Source: an uncultured Lachnospiraceae bacterium (GTDB lineage: Bacteria > Bacillota > Clostridia > Lachnospirales > Lachnospiraceae). From it: a stretch of 13,259 nucleotides of DNA. Below are positions 1 to 6,785 of the stretch, in pieces (within the stretch, counting starts at the first letter, position 1; each line of letters begins with the position of its first letter). The notes beneath the pieces are model-generated. The model had not been told where the DNA came from. It made no database searches and was given only the letters and a program-made list of their open reading frames with translations. The stretch is taken from contig CANTGP010000035.1 in the NCBI GenBank assembly GCA_947653315.1, positions 1-13,259 of the forward strand, read 5' to 3'. The position numbers were made by a program, and so were the translations under genes.

Positions 1-38
1 CATCCCGCTGCCGCCGCCCCGCCAAAAAATCCCTCCCA

Positions 39-97
39 TGCTGGGTAAAGTAAAATGAAATACTATCATATAGCTTTACATTTTTTGATACCCAGCA
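39..97. repeat. Stem-loop next to the long inverted repeat
   Basis: Nine bases at 39-47 (TGCTGGGTA) are the exact reverse complement of 89-97. After a symmetric 4x4 internal loop a second 6-bp stem follows (AAAATG paired with CATTTT), and the apex can form CTAT-ATG-ATAG. Read on the minus strand, the 3' arm is followed after about 8 nt by a run of six T, so the structure could act as a weak terminator for transcription coming out of the permease gene through the long inverted repeat. It shares its last bases (95-97) with the outer end of that repeat, so the two may be one unit. The pairing is seen directly; the function is inferred. Bases 1-38 hold nothing I recognise. Confidence 0.55.
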
Positions 98-422
98 GGA
101 GACAGGAAGGAAACGCCCTGCCCCAAACTGCCGCCCGGTCCGCTTTCGGGCCTGTGGCTGTTCAAAACGGTTTAAAAAAACGGCGGTATTTCTTATTGTT
201 TCCGAAGATTGGTTTATGACCGCATTAGGCGGCGTTGTCTGACGAACACGGTATTTTCCGGAACGGGAAATACCGTGTGAGGAGTTTCGCCGCCGTGGTC
301 ATAAACCAACCTTTGGAAACAATTAGAAATACCCCGTTTTTGCAATCCGTTTTGAACAGCCACAGGCCCGAAAGCGGACCGGGCGGCAGTTTGGGGCAGG
401 GCGTTTCCTTCCTGTCTCCTGC
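95..422. repeat. 328-bp near-perfect inverted repeat (giant hairpin)
   Basis: The left arm (95-221) and the reverse complement of the right arm (297-422) align with 120 identities over 127 columns. The outer 76 bp (95-170 against 347-422) are identical. The differences are six substitutions (left positions 171, 174, 175, 194, 204, 208) and one extra C near 184, all in the inner part. The centre is also dyadic: GGCGGCG at 228-234 pairs with 288-294, and a 14-bp stem (247-260 with 264-277, one G.T pair) closes on a GAA apex. The right end lies 8 bp beyond the stop codon of the BceB-like permease, so a read-through transcript would carry a very long double-stranded 3' end. ORFs that can be drawn across it are by-products of the symmetry. 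No transposase is present and no clear target-site duplication flanks it. It could be a MITE-like element, a structured RNA or an inverted-duplication scar. Confidence 0.9.
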
Positions 423-430
423 GTCCCCCT

Positions 431-2539
431 TTATCCGCCCCCATGCTCCCCGCTCACAATCCCGTAATATGTCTTTGCCGTCAGCAGATAACTCACCCCG
501 TATGCCGCTGCAAACATCAGCACCATTCCCCCTGCACACTGCCAAAGCAGCCTGCTGTCATAAAAATATATTGCCCCGAACAGTTTTTCCACCATAAACA
601 GTCCCGCAACCGTATGCAGAATGCCAAATGCCAGCGGCAGGTAAAATACCAGCAAAATCTGTCTGCGGACCGTTCCCCGGATTTCACTGCTTCCCATGCC
701 GACCTTCTGCATAACCGCAAATCCCTCTTTGTCCTCATAACCTTCCGAAATCTGCTTGTAATACATCACCAAAACCAAACACATAAAAAATATCAGACTA
801 AACAAAATACCGATAAACAATAATCCGCCCATCATTTCCCTGCTTTCCGAACGGTTTTCCAGATTATTGCCAAATCCCACCAAACCGGGCTGTTTTTGGC
901 ACCAATTTCCGAACTCCTTCACAAAATCCTGTTTTTCCGCTTCCGTCCCTTCCACATCCAACTGCAGGATGCGTTCCTCACGGTCCGCCAAAAAGCCTTC
1001 CATGTCTTTCACGCCGTTTGCTTCCATCCAAATACGCACCAGACCGTCCCTTACTTCCTTATCTCCCACTATCAGGTAATAGGCTTCCCCGAAACCGTTT
1101 TCACCCGCCTTCGGCGCAATCCGCATTTCTGTCGGCTGTTCCTTTACCGTAAGTTCCTTTCCCATAAAGTTTACCCTGTCATACCCGAAATCCCTGCCGG
1201 TACAGTAAAGCGCCACTTCGTCCTCCCCCAAATCGAGCGGACAGTTTTCCATCCGACTGTAATCTTCCGCTAAAAGAACCGTCACGCGGAAGTTATCCTT
1301 CTGCCGCTTCGAATCGGAAAACGTTAGTCCGAACGTATTCCCTTCTTTCCCGCAGGGAAGCTCCGTTCTCGGGTAATCCATGTACGTTCCCAGCCGCATT
1401 CCGTATTTGCGCTCCAGTTCTTCCAGTTTTCCCCTTACTTTTTCCCCGTCATAATCTTTTTCCTTAAAGCAGGCTTTCATGTCCATGGGATAATTGAAAT
1501 ACAGCACCCCGTCCAGCCCCAAATATAGAGAAGAAGTACAGGTCAGCGTAATCATTACCATCGTGGAAAAAATACAGATATTCGAAAGGCTCGCCGCATT
1601 TTTCTTCATCCGTTTTAACATTCCCGATACCGTGATGAAATTGGACGGACGGTAATAAAACCCCTTTCTCTTTTTCAGCATTTTTAAAAAGACGATGCTT
1701 CCTGACGTAAACAGAAGATACGTGCCGACGATAACCCAAAATACCGCCAAAAAGAAGTTTATGAAAATATCGGAATCCATCCTGCTGTTTACGGACAGCC
1801 GGTATCCGCATACCAGCGCCGCCATACCGAGCAATGCGGACACCAAAAGGAAACGCGGTTCCTTCTCCCCCTTTTTTCCGCCGGAAAGCAGTTCCACCGG
1901 TCTGGCTTTTCCCACCTGGAACAAATTATAAACCAGGTTTAACGCATAAACCCACAGGAAAAACACTGCGGTTTCCGCAAAGGCTTCCGGCCGGAAAACA
2001 AATGTTACATCCACGGGCAGTCCCGTCATGCGTAAAAGCAGCAGAAACAGAAACTTGGAAAGCACCGTACCGCTAAAGATTCCGGCTGTCAGCACTACCG
2101 CGTAAGTAAATACGGCTTCCAGGAAAAATAAAATGCCGATATGCCTTTTTTCCAAGCCTAAAATATGGTACAGCCCGATTTCCTTCTTCCTCCGTTTGAT
2201 TAAGAAACTGTTTGCATAGAACAAAAACGGCAGAAGGATAATCCCGAGCAGTACCCTTCCAATTTCCAGCATCATCCATGCGTAAGCGCTCCTCGGCAAC
2301 GTTTTTATGATGTCATTATGAAGAATGGAGGTAAACACAAAATAGGTAAATACGGAAAAAATGCCTGCGCCAAAATAAGGAAAATATACCGTACCATTGC
2401 TTACCACCCCTTTCCATGCCAGTCTTGGCAGGATTTTCCACAGCTTTCCCTTTTTGGTTTCTTTTTTGCTTTCTTTTTTACTTTCCTTCTTATTTTCCTT
2501 TTTTCTTCCGTTTTCTTTTTCCCTGCCGTCCATTATCAT
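431..2539 (-). CDS. BceB-like ABC transporter permease (FtsX-type)
   Basis: This 702-residue membrane protein is the permease of a Bce-type antimicrobial-peptide detoxification and sensing transporter. About ten hydrophobic segments can be seen: roughly 55-75, 93-113, two within 136-170, 188-208, 229-248, 258-282, 318-341, then 571-593, 626-650 and 665-687. An extracytoplasmic domain of about 230 residues (342-570) sits between the eighth and ninth segments if the 136-170 region counts as two. That layout and length match the BceB family, where the large loop contacts the peptide-bound lipid carrier and the paired kinase. The gene overlaps the ATPase stop by 4 nt (ATGA), so the two are translationally coupled. 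A start two codons later is also possible. Odd feature: the N-terminus carries a roughly 30-residue lysine/glutamate-rich tail with a four-residue repeat (KKE plus N, S or T) before the first helix, which typical BceB proteins lack. The substrate cannot be read from sequence. Confidence 0.93.
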   Translation of the reverse strand: MIMDGREKENGRKKENKKESKKESKKETKKGKLWKILPRLAWKGVVSNGTVYFPYFGAGIFSVFTYFVFTSILHNDIIKTLPRSAYAWMMLEIGRVLLGIILLPFLFYANSFLIKRRKKEIGLYHILGLEKRHIGILFFLEAVFTYAVVLTAGIFSGTVLSKFLFLLLLRMTGLPVDVTFVFRPEAFAETAVFFLWVYALNLVYNLFQVGKARPVELLSGGKKGEKEPRFLLVSALLGMAALVCGYRLSVNSRMDSDIFINFFLAVFWVIVGTYLLFTSGSIVFLKMLKKRKGFYYRPSNFITVSGMLKRMKKNAASLSNICIFSTMVMITLTCTSSLYLGLDGVLYFNYPMDMKACFKEKDYDGEKVRGKLEELERKYGMRLGTYMDYPRTELPCGKEGNTFGLTFSDSKRQKDNFRVTVLLAEDYSRMENCPLDLGEDEVALYCTGRDFGYDRVNFMGKELTVKEQPTEMRIAPKAGENGFGEAYYLIVGDKEVRDGLVRIWMEANGVKDMEGFLADREERILQLDVEGTEAEKQDFVKEFGNWCQKQPGLVGFGNNLENRSESREMMGGLLFIGILFSLIFFMCLVLVMYYKQISEGYEDKEGFAVMQKVGMGSSEIRGTVRRQILLVFYLPLAFGILHTVAGLFMVEKLFGAIYFYDSRLLWQCAGGMVLMFAAAYGVSYLLTAKTYYGIVSGEHGGG

Positions 2540-3321
2540 TCCTCCCCTCCGCTGACACTGTCGTCATATTTGTTTGCCGTCAGTACGGTCAGTGTATCGG
2601 ATATCATCTTATACATCTCATCGTCCGATTGTTTTCCCCTGTATATCTGATGAAATACACTGCCATCCTTAATAAACATCACGCGCCCCGCATGGCTCGC
2701 CGCCTGTATACTGTGCGTAACCATCAATATGGTCTGCCCTTCCCGGTTGATGTCCGCAAATAGTTTTAATAGCCGCTTGGATGCTTTGGAATCCAATGCC
2801 CCCGTCGGCTCGTCCGCCAGTACGATTTCCGGTTTCGTAATCAATGCCCTGCATGCCGCCGCACGCTGTTTTTGGCCCCCGGATACCTCATAGGGATATT
2901 TATCCAGTAAATCCGCGATTCCCAGCTTTGCCGCCAAAGGTTCCAACCGCCGTTCCATCTCCCCGTATCCGGTTCCCGCCAAAACAAGGGGCAGGAAAAT
3001 ATTATCCCGCAGGGACAAACTGTCCAGCAGGTTAAAATCCTGGAACACAAAGCCCAAATGCTCCCGCCGGAAGGCGCACAGTTCCCCCGACCGGATTTGC
3101 GCCAGGTTCCTCCCGTTCAGCAACACCTGCCCGCCGGTGGCACGATCCAGGGAAGCAAGGATATTCAGCAATGTAGTCTTGCCGGAACCGGATTCCCCCA
3201 TAATCGCCACATACTCCCCCTCCTCCACCGAAAAATTCACGTCGCTTAACGCCTGTACTTTCACCGCACCCAAACGCGCCGTATATACTTTTTTTACGTT
3301 TTTCACTTCCAAAAGCGCCAT
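2536..3321 (-). CDS. BceA-like ABC transporter ATP-binding protein
   Basis: This 261-residue cytoplasmic ATPase powers the adjacent BceB-like permease. Visible motifs are Walker A GESGSGKT (42-49), Q-loop Q94, signature VSGGQ (146-150), Walker B IVLADE (166-171) and H-loop H203. It belongs to the MacB/LolD/BceA class, shown by the FVFQDFNLL stretch and the ADEPTGALDS sequence after Walker B. The start is fixed by GGAGGAG five bases before the ATG. The C-terminal stretch after residue 215 is somewhat extended and ends in GGEE, where the permease start overlaps the stop. Upstream lie a terminator, a promoter and a candidate BceR-type box, so this ATPase-permease pair is probably transcribed on its own as well as, perhaps, by read-through from the kinase. 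Peptide substrate unknown. Confidence 0.95.
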   Translation of the reverse strand: MALLEVKNVKKVYTARLGAVKVQALSDVNFSVEEGEYVAIMGESGSGKTTLLNILASLDRATGGQVLLNGRNLAQIRSGELCAFRREHLGFVFQDFNLLDSLSLRDNIFLPLVLAGTGYGEMERRLEPLAAKLGIADLLDKYPYEVSGGQKQRAAACRALITKPEIVLADEPTGALDSKASKRLLKLFADINREGQTILMVTHSIQAASHAGRVMFIKDGSVFHQIYRGKQSDDEMYKMISDTLTVLTANKYDDSVSGGEE

Positions 3322-3417
3322 TTTTTCTCCTCCATCCTATGTGTTATTCCCGCGGGCAGCGAACCAAGAAGCCGCACTCGTGCCGATATTTGATTTGCTC
3401 CCGTTTTCGATACTCCC

Positions 3418-3446
3418 ATTATAAAAAACAGGAAACGTACCTGCCA
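3418..3446 (-). promoter_or_regulatory. Predicted sigma-A promoter of the BceAB-like genes
   Basis: On the minus strand a perfect -10 TATAAT (3418-3423) lies 17 nt from a weak -35 TGGCAG (3441-3446). Transcription would start near 3411 and leave a leader of about 90 nt before the ATPase ATG. The -10 starts within the T-run of the terminator at 3424-3474 and the -35 lies in its loop, so promoter and terminator are nested. The poor -35 fits a promoter that needs an activator such as the linked OmpR-type regulator; that part is inference. Confidence 0.55.
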
Positions 3447-3474
3447 TCTTTCCGGCTTACATTTCCCTGTTTTT
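3424..3474 (-). terminator. Rho-independent terminator after the BceS-like kinase
   Basis: Read on the minus strand, an AAAAACAGG-type arm pairs with CCTGTTTTT. The stem extends through GAAAYGTA with one bulged G and one G.T pair, has a loop of about 18 nt, and ends in six T. The A-run on the other side means it could also stop plus-strand transcription. It lies about 54 nt beyond the kinase stop and separates the carboxypeptidase-regulator-kinase unit from the transporter genes. Confidence 0.65.
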
Positions 3475-3477
3475 GTC

Positions 3478-3491
3478 TTACCTTTTTGTAA
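3478..3491 (-). promoter_or_regulatory. Candidate BceR-type binding box
   Basis: On the minus strand the sequence TTACA-AAAA-GGTAA is an imperfect inverted repeat. It differs at one base from the TNACA-N4-TGTAA pattern that I recall for regulators of BceRS-type systems in Firmicutes. It lies about 31 nt upstream of the predicted -35 of the transporter promoter, a sensible place for an activator. The site is short, so chance occurrence is possible; its position next to this type of module is what makes it credible. Confidence 0.4.
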
Positions 3492-3499
3492 GGTTTGTG

Positions 3500-3535
3500 T
3501 ATTTTATTCCGCATTTTATTCCGTATTTTATTCCA
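3500..3535 (-). repeat. Three tandem 12-bp repeats over the kinase stop codon
   Basis: Three consecutive 12-bp copies of a TATTTTATTCCG-like unit lie at 3500-3511, 3512-3523 and 3524-3535, differing only in the first or last base. On the minus strand each unit reads GAA TAA AAT plus one more codon in the kinase frame. The true stop codon TAA (3528-3530) is therefore followed by two further in-frame TAA codons. Confidence 0.85.
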
Positions 3536-4562
3536 TTTCCTGTCCAAACCCGAGAATCACCTTCGTCCCCTTCCCTTCCTCCGATTCTACCTTTACCGTA
3601 TGCCCCAGCCTGTCCATAATTCTCCGGCATAAATACAGCCCGATTCCCGTGGATTTCCGTTCCATCCTTCCGTTGTATCCGGTAAAGCCCCGTTCAAAAA
3701 TACGCGGCAGATCTTCCGCCCGGATTCCGATTCCCGTATCCTCCACTGCAATATAATCCACCGCCTGATCCCCGCAGGGATTTCCGGCACTGTCCGCACC
3801 GTAAATCCGTATACCGCCTTCTTTTGTATATTTTAACGCATTGGCAAGGAGCTGCTCCACCACAAAGCCCAGCCATTTTTCATCCGTTACCGCTTCACAG
3901 GCAATCTCCCCCATGGAAAACCCCAACCCGCTTCCGATAAAAAGCACCGCATACTTCTTCACCGCCCGCCTGATAATGACACCTATGTCATACTTCTTAA
4001 GCAGCATATCCGAAGACATACTGTCCAGCCTTGCATAATGAAGCGCCATCTCCGCATACTGCTCAATCTTGAACAATTCCTCTGCGGACTGCCTGCAGTT
4101 CCCTTTCCCTTCCCCGCATTCCTCCATCCGCTGCAGCAGCAGATGAAGCGCTGCTATGGGCGTCTTCACCTGATGAATCCACATGGTATAATAATCCGCC
4201 ATGTCCGCCTGTTTCCCGTCCAGTTCCGAAACAAGCCGCCGCCTTTCCTGTACTGCCTCACAAAGCAATTCCTGGTACATCCGTTCCACAAGCCCTTTGG
4301 GATTCGGCAGCCGGTAATCCCCCTGTGCCCCTCCCTCCAAGGCATCCCGCAGCTTCCTGCATCTGTCCCGGTAGCCCAAAAAATCAAAAAAACATCCCAC
4401 CATAATAAAAAAGAAGGAGAGCCACGCCGCATACAGCATATTGCCCACCGCACCGTCATATCCGTACAAACCTGCCACCGCCAAATACACCGCCGCCATA
4501 CCTGCCAGCAGAAGCAGCCACATTTTCTTTTCCTTTATATATGCCAGTACATAAGCCGTCAT
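3528..4562 (-). CDS. BceS-like intramembrane-sensing histidine kinase
   Basis: This 344-residue membrane kinase is the likely partner of the OmpR-type regulator encoded just upstream. Two helices at about 14-32 and 42-63 are joined by a loop of only about nine residues, and there is no extracytoplasmic sensor domain. This is the mark of intramembrane-sensing kinases, which take their signal from a BceAB-type transporter. The phospho-accepting histidine is H130 in MWIHQVKTPIAAL. The N-box is EQLLANALKYT, followed by DTGIGI and a GIGLYLC G2 box, so the ATPase domain looks complete. I chose the ATG at 4562 because GGGAG lies seven bases before it; an ATG at 4580 in frame would add six residues with a poorer binding site. 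The gene begins 39 nt after the regulator stop, probably in the same transcript, and ends in the 12-bp tandem repeat. Confidence 0.93.
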   Translation of the reverse strand: MTAYVLAYIKEKKMWLLLLAGMAAVYLAVAGLYGYDGAVGNMLYAAWLSFFFIMVGCFFDFLGYRDRCRKLRDALEGGAQGDYRLPNPKGLVERMYQELLCEAVQERRRLVSELDGKQADMADYYTMWIHQVKTPIAALHLLLQRMEECGEGKGNCRQSAEELFKIEQYAEMALHYARLDSMSSDMLLKKYDIGVIIRRAVKKYAVLFIGSGLGFSMGEIACEAVTDEKWLGFVVEQLLANALKYTKEGGIRIYGADSAGNPCGDQAVDYIAVEDTGIGIRAEDLPRIFERGFTGYNGRMERKSTGIGLYLCRRIMDRLGHTVKVESEEGKGTKVILGFGQEME

Positions 4563-4601
4563 TTCCGATCTCCCATGCATACGGTTCCAAAAACCAGTTC
4601 C

Positions 4602-5282
4602 TTACCTGCTGCCCAATTGGTATCCCACTCCTTTTTTTGTTAAAATCAGGTCATGGATTCCCGCACTTTCCAGTTTCTTCCTCAGCCGGTTCATGTTTAC
4701 GGTAAGGGTATTGTCGTCCACAAAACATTCCTCGTCCCAGAGCTTTTTCATTATGGTTTCCCGGGACACCGTCCTGCCCCCGTATTCAAACAATAGCTGC
4801 AAAATACGGAACTCATTTTTGGACAGTTCCACACGCCCGCCCTGAAAATCCAACGACATATCCGACATGTTCAGTATAATTCCCCTGTATTCCAACAACG
4901 CCGTTTGGTTTTGGAAGGCATAAGTACGCCTAAGCACCGCCTGGATTTTTGCCGCCAGTACTTCCAGTTCAAAAGGCTTCGCTATAAAATCGTCCCCGCC
5001 CATGTTTACCGCCATGATAATATTCATATTATCCGAAGCGGAAGAAATAAAAATCACCGGTACCTGCGATATTTTCCTGATTTCCCCGCACCAGTAATAA
5101 CCGTTATAAAAAGGCAGCCCGATATCCATCAGCACAAGCTGGGGCTGAAAGCGCCCGAAAACCCCCAGCACATCGTTAAAATCGGCGACTGTCCCCACTC
5201 CGTAATTCCATCTTTCCAAATATCTGCAGATTTCACCCGCTATGGTTTCATCATCCTCCACCACCAATATTTTATATGCCAT
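4602..5282 (-). CDS. OmpR-family response regulator (BceR-like)
   Basis: This 226-residue DNA-binding regulator has a receiver domain (about 1-120) with acidic pocket E9, D10, D11, phosphorylation site D53 in LVLMDIGLP, a Ser at 80-81 and K102 in AKPFEL. A winged-helix domain follows (about 130-226), with ELSKNEFRILQLL, TVSRE and the recognition-helix region VDDNTLTVNMNRLRKKL. It pairs with the adjacent intramembrane-sensing kinase and probably activates the downstream transporter genes. The start at 5282 (MAYKILVVEDD) fits the family. The frame is open farther upstream to 5426, but that would overlap the carboxypeptidase gene and add 48 unrelated residues. Only 17 nt separate it from the carboxypeptidase stop, and its own ribosome binding site is weak, which suggests coupled expression from the promoter before the carboxypeptidase. 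Confidence 0.94.
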   Translation of the reverse strand: MAYKILVVEDDETIAGEICRYLERWNYGVGTVADFNDVLGVFGRFQPQLVLMDIGLPFYNGYYWCGEIRKISQVPVIFISSASDNMNIIMAVNMGGDDFIAKPFELEVLAAKIQAVLRRTYAFQNQTALLEYRGIILNMSDMSLDFQGGRVELSKNEFRILQLLFEYGGRTVSRETIMKKLWDEECFVDDNTLTVNMNRLRKKLESAGIHDLILTKKGVGYQLGSR

Positions 5283-5299
5283 TTTTAAACCGTACCCCG

Positions 5300-6490
5300 T
5301 CACTTCATATACTTCACATAAATTTTCGCATGTTCGCCGACAGATGTATAGCGGTTTCCTTCCGCCCCTGCGGTCACGCAGATATACCTTTTCCCGCTGC
5401 TGCCTTCCCCATAGCTGACGGCGCATTGTTTTGACTGTACCACATAACCGGTCTTGGCACAGATCACTTTCCCGTTCCCCACGTCTTTGTCCTCGATACG
5501 GCGGATAAACCAGTTGGACAGTTCTTTTCCATCCGAATGACTTGCGGTGCTTCCTGTCATATAGGTACGCGCGGACATCACTTCGCGGCAGAGATCATTG
5601 GCAAGCACATGTTCCATTATCACGGCCATATCATAAGCCGTACTGTAATGGTTTGCATCATAAACCCCCACGCAGTTGGTAAAATGCGTCGTTTCCGAAA
5701 GACCCATTTCCTCCAGCCGTTCATTCATCAGCTTCACAAATTCCTCCTGGGAACCCGACACATACTCGGCAAGGGCAATCGCCGCTTCCGCGCCGGACGG
5801 CAGAATCGTACCGTAAAGCAAATCCCGGACGGTCACGGTATCCCCTCTTTCAAATCCTGCCGTACTGCAGTCGTTTAACAGGCAGTAATCCATGATTTCA
5901 CTTGTTATCGTATACGTATCATCTAAATTTTCAATATGTTCTGCGGCAACCAGCAAGGTCAGGATTTTGGTCATGGATGCGGGATTCATACGGGTCTTTT
6001 CCTCCCTCCGCACCAAAATCTCTCCGCTGTCAATATCCACGAACATCACATAAGCGCTGATCACGCCATCCGGCGGAGCCGCCGTATTCCCCGATACCCG
6101 GTACCTGTCTGACACATCGGCAGTCCCGGCCGGATTAGCGCCTTCCGGTATCTGCCCATCCTCCCCCCGGGTGCCCGCACCGCTCCCTTCCTGCGTCTCC
6201 TGTGCACGTTCCATCTCCCCGTACAGGTTTTCCAACTCATTTTCCAACCCGGTTAGCGGGGAAACACTGTCATTACCGGCAGTTCCCGCACTGGATTTAT
6301 CCTCCACGGGCTTTCCCCCATGCAGCATCCCTTTCACCACCAGCACAAGGACCAAAACGGCAGCTACCGCACCGGCCGCCTTCGCCAGCCTGCGAAACAG
6401 CATTTGTTTCTGCTTTTGCCGCCGCATTCTTTCTTTCCTTTGCGCCCACTGCACCCTGCGCATCCCTTCCTCGTCATACTGTTCTCCCAT
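5300..6490 (-). CDS. Membrane-anchored D-alanyl-D-alanine carboxypeptidase
   Basis: This serine-type penicillin-binding peptidase (396 residues) removes the terminal D-Ala from peptidoglycan pentapeptides outside the membrane. It begins with an Arg/Lys-rich cytoplasmic tail (about 1-36), one helix (about 37-55) and a Gly/Glu/Thr-rich low-complexity linker (about 60-140), then the peptidase S11 domain. Catalytic motifs are SMTK (S172, K175) and KTG (346-348). The second motif reads SGA (232-234) where PBP5-like enzymes normally have SGN. The protein ends soon after the catalytic domain and lacks the PBP5 C-terminal domain and amphipathic membrane tail, so the N-terminal helix is probably the anchor. 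The ATG at 6490 has AGGGAG eight bases upstream; an in-frame GTG at 6499 is less likely. It heads the transcript containing the Bce-type regulator and kinase, suggesting a link to cell-wall antibiotic stress. Confidence 0.92.
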   Translation of the reverse strand: MGEQYDEEGMRRVQWAQRKERMRRQKQKQMLFRRLAKAAGAVAAVLVLVLVVKGMLHGGKPVEDKSSAGTAGNDSVSPLTGLENELENLYGEMERAQETQEGSGAGTRGEDGQIPEGANPAGTADVSDRYRVSGNTAAPPDGVISAYVMFVDIDSGEILVRREEKTRMNPASMTKILTLLVAAEHIENLDDTYTITSEIMDYCLLNDCSTAGFERGDTVTVRDLLYGTILPSGAEAAIALAEYVSGSQEEFVKLMNERLEEMGLSETTHFTNCVGVYDANHYSTAYDMAVIMEHVLANDLCREVMSARTYMTGSTASHSDGKELSNWFIRRIEDKDVGNGKVICAKTGYVVQSKQCAVSYGEGSSGKRYICVTAGAEGNRYTSVGEHAKIYVKYMK

Positions 6491-6554
6491 GACCACCACT
6501 CCCTGTCATTTTCTCCGGTTACGAATGTCCTCCAACCTAAAATACCGTGGTCTG

Positions 6555-6583
6555 ATTATAGCATGGTGAAAAATGTAGCGCAA
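6555..6583 (-). promoter_or_regulatory. Predicted sigma-A promoter of the carboxypeptidase operon
   Basis: On the minus strand TATAAT (6555-6560) lies exactly 17 nt from TTGCGC (6578-6583). Transcription would start near 6548, leaving a leader of about 58 nt before the ATG at 6490. This is probably the main promoter for carboxypeptidase, response regulator and kinase. Confidence 0.7.
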
Positions 6584-6650
6584 CGTCTTTTCCGAAGAAA
6601 AAACGAAAACCCCGAAACCAAAAAACCGGAAAAATGATTTTGCAAGGGTC

Positions 6651-6679
6651 TTGATTCCACCGGCAAAAGGCGGTAATAT
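6651..6679 (+). promoter_or_regulatory. Predicted sigma-A promoter of the hemerythrin gene
   Basis: TTGATT (6651-6656) and TAATAT (6674-6679) are separated by 17 nt. The start point would be near 6686, giving a leader of about 100 nt before the ATG at 6786. The intergenic space 6491-6785 holds this promoter, the divergent carboxypeptidase promoter and no other gene or clear terminator. Confidence 0.5.
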
Positions 6680-6785
6680 TAAACCGTGGCCAAAACGGCG
6701 CCGTACTGCGGAACGACCGTTACCGGCCTTACAAAATATTTGTTTATGCCCGTACAGACCAAGCGGACAGGAATGGAGGATTTGT

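Noticed and set aside
95..422. Long inverted repeat as a simple fold-back sequencing or assembly artefact
   Set aside because: A fold-back copy would have identical arms; here seven differences separate them, all in the inner part. Long reads would still be needed to settle it.
95..422. Insertion sequence with terminal inverted repeats
   Set aside because: No transposase frame lies between the arms and no convincing target-site duplication is seen at 95 or 422.
214..597. Open reading frames on both strands across the long inverted repeat
   Set aside because: They mirror each other because of the palindrome, lack good ribosome binding sites and resemble no family I recognise.
443..2650. Plus-strand frames opposite the permease gene
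   Set aside because: They are shadows of the minus-strand coding sequence, without family resemblance or ribosome binding sites.
5283..5426. Longer N-terminus for the OmpR-type regulator
   Set aside because: It would overlap the carboxypeptidase coding sequence and add 48 residues unlike the family; the MAYKILVVEDD start is typical.
6651..6785. 45-residue N-terminal extension of the hemerythrin
   Set aside because: The stretch holds the predicted promoter and leader, and GGAGGA directly precedes the internal ATG at 6786.
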